NCBI GenBank assembly: GCA_964639935.1
Contig: CAZXGT010000124.1
Span: 1 to 5,953 of the forward strand
Origin: CALNYS01 sp964639935
GTDB taxonomy: Bacteria; Planctomycetota; Phycisphaerae; Phycisphaerales; UBA1924
Reading direction: 5' to 3'
Length of the DNA stretch: 5,953 bases
The notes below the pieces were generated by a model, which did no database searches, was not told the origin of the DNA, and saw nothing but the letters and a program-made list of their open reading frames with translations. The translations under genes were made by a program, and so were the position numbers. This document shows, in pieces, positions 5,261 through 5,953 of the stretch (the stretch's first letter is position 1; every line of letters begins with the position of its first letter).

Positions 5261-5950
5261 ATGGCCGACCCCCAAGATCCGTACGCCCCCGCCGATGCCC
5301 GTCCCGCGGACCCTCCATCCGCCGACCCTCCACCCGCGGACCCTCTACACGCGGACACGGGCGACGGAGGCGTTTTCGTCGCCAACCCCGACGACCTCTT
5401 CGACGACGAGCCCGACCTTCCCGGCTGGACCAAGCCGGTCGGCATCGTCTCTGTGGTTCTCGGCGGGCTCGGCGTCCTCTGCGGCGCCCTGATCCCGCTC
5501 CAGGGATGGGTGAACAGCAAGTTCCTCGGCGGGCTCGAGGGCGGCGCGCCGGAGGTCATGCTCGACCCGCCGATGATCAACTACGTCGTCGGCGTCGTCG
5601 GGCTCGTCGGCGCGATCCTGCTTCTGGTCGCGGGCGTCATGTGCCTCCTGCGCAAGTACACGTCTCGATACATCTTCCTCGCCTACGCCCTCATCGGCGT
5701 CATCTCCACGCTCTGGTCGATGAAGCTCCAGCTCGATGTCCAGGAGGACATCCGGGTCTGGATGGAGGCCAACCCCGACGCCCAGTTCACCCAGATGCAA
5801 CAGCAGTCCGGGACGATGGGGGCGCTCTTCGGGCTCGGCTGCACCGCACTCATCGGCCTCCCCTGGCCCGCCTTCTGTTTCTTCTGGTTCGGGTTCGTCA
5901 AGACCAAACCCGAGGACTTCACGGGCGACGCCGACCTCGACGCGATCTGA
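5261..5950 (+). CDS. Hypothetical four-helix membrane protein with Pro/Asp-rich N-terminal repeats
   Basis: I do not recognise a family. The 229-residue protein begins with a Pro/Asp/Ala-rich, probably disordered segment (1-55) holding ADxxx pentapeptide repeats (11-33) and an acidic patch (NPDDLFDDEPD, 42-52). Four hydrophobic helices follow: about 59-80, 105-130, 137-153 and 187-212. RKYTSR (131-136) lies between helices 2 and 3. Together with Lys58 and the Lys pair at 214-216, the positive-inside rule places both termini in the cytoplasm. The second outer loop (154-186) is Gln/Met-rich. There is no signal peptide, no lipobox and no catalytic motif that I can see. The start is 14 bases after the pheS stop with no evident Shine-Dalgarno site, so translation may be coupled to pheS. 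No other Met occurs before residue 100. Codon use matches its neighbours. It is a real gene judging by the clean hydrophobic pattern, but its function is unknown. Confidence 0.85.
   Translation: MADPQDPYAPADARPADPPSADPPPADPLHADTGDGGVFVANPDDLFDDEPDLPGWTKPVGIVSVVLGGLGVLCGALIPLQGWVNSKFLGGLEGGAPEVMLDPPMINYVVGVVGLVGAILLLVAGVMCLLRKYTSRYIFLAYALIGVISTLWSMKLQLDVQEDIRVWMEANPDAQFTQMQQQSGTMGALFGLGCTALIGLPWPAFCFFWFGFVKTKPEDFTGDADLDAI
5291..5356 (+). repeat. In-frame 15-base tandem repeat in the hypothetical membrane protein gene
   Basis: Three clear 15-base units, GCGGACCCTCCATCC (5306-5320), GCCGACCCTCCACCC (5321-5335) and GCGGACCCTCTACAC (5336-5350), are flanked by a degenerate unit (5291-5305) and a partial one (5351-5356). 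They encode ADARP, ADPPS, ADPPP, ADPLH and AD. Because the unit is five codons, copy-number changes would keep the frame. Confidence 0.85.
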
Positions 5951-5953
5951 GAG

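Noticed and set aside
4140..5333. Long minus-strand open frame (397 codons) opposite pheS
   Set aside because: Same artefact. It is rich in Gly/Glu/Asp/Val/Leu, spans a terminator and pheS, and shows no family features.

Overview
The window is GC-rich and holds nine protein genes, all on the + strand and closely packed: the 3' part of secY, then infA, rpmJ, rpsM, rpsK, rpoA, rplQ, pheS, and a hypothetical membrane protein. This is the end of the bacterial spc operon and the alpha operon of the ribosomal-protein supercluster. Codons end mostly in C or G. The RpoA opening (MRARWRGLELPARVV), the zinc-ligand-poor L36 and the long acidic tail on L17 resemble Planctomycetota as I remember them, perhaps the Phycisphaerae. 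That assignment is an inference from memory and was not tested by a search.

Layout. Bases 1-894 encode the last six or so membrane segments and the tail of SecY. A 105-base gap follows, where many bacteria carry adk and map; neither is present. infA, rpmJ, rpsM and rpsK follow with gaps of 23-52 bases. rpsD, which sits between rpsK and rpoA in E. coli, is absent. In its place is a 139-base leader that can form two GC-rich hairpins ahead of rpoA. rpoA ends at a terminator-like hairpin, and rplQ appears to have its own promoter. rplQ ends at a strong intrinsic terminator (GC stem plus six T). pheS follows, and 14 bases later comes a four-helix membrane protein gene with a 15-base in-frame repeat near its start. 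pheT is not seen.

Inferred transcription units are infA-rpmJ-rpsM-rpsK-rpoA (possibly also read from secY), rplQ alone, and pheS plus the membrane protein. The three gaps where a new unit would start (before infA, rplQ and pheS) each carry a TAnnCT hexamer fitting a weak -10 box. The first two are followed at once by an inverted repeat with 6-base arms and a 10-base spacer.

Working together, SecY is the secretion channel. IF-1, L36, S13, S11 and L17 serve initiation and ribosome structure. RpoA assembles RNA polymerase, and PheS charges tRNA-Phe. This is a core housekeeping region. I see no mobile element, CRISPR, tRNA, rRNA or defence system. The points worth a second look are the L36 zinc-site loss, the rearranged operon with its leader structures, the L17 tail and the unknown last gene.
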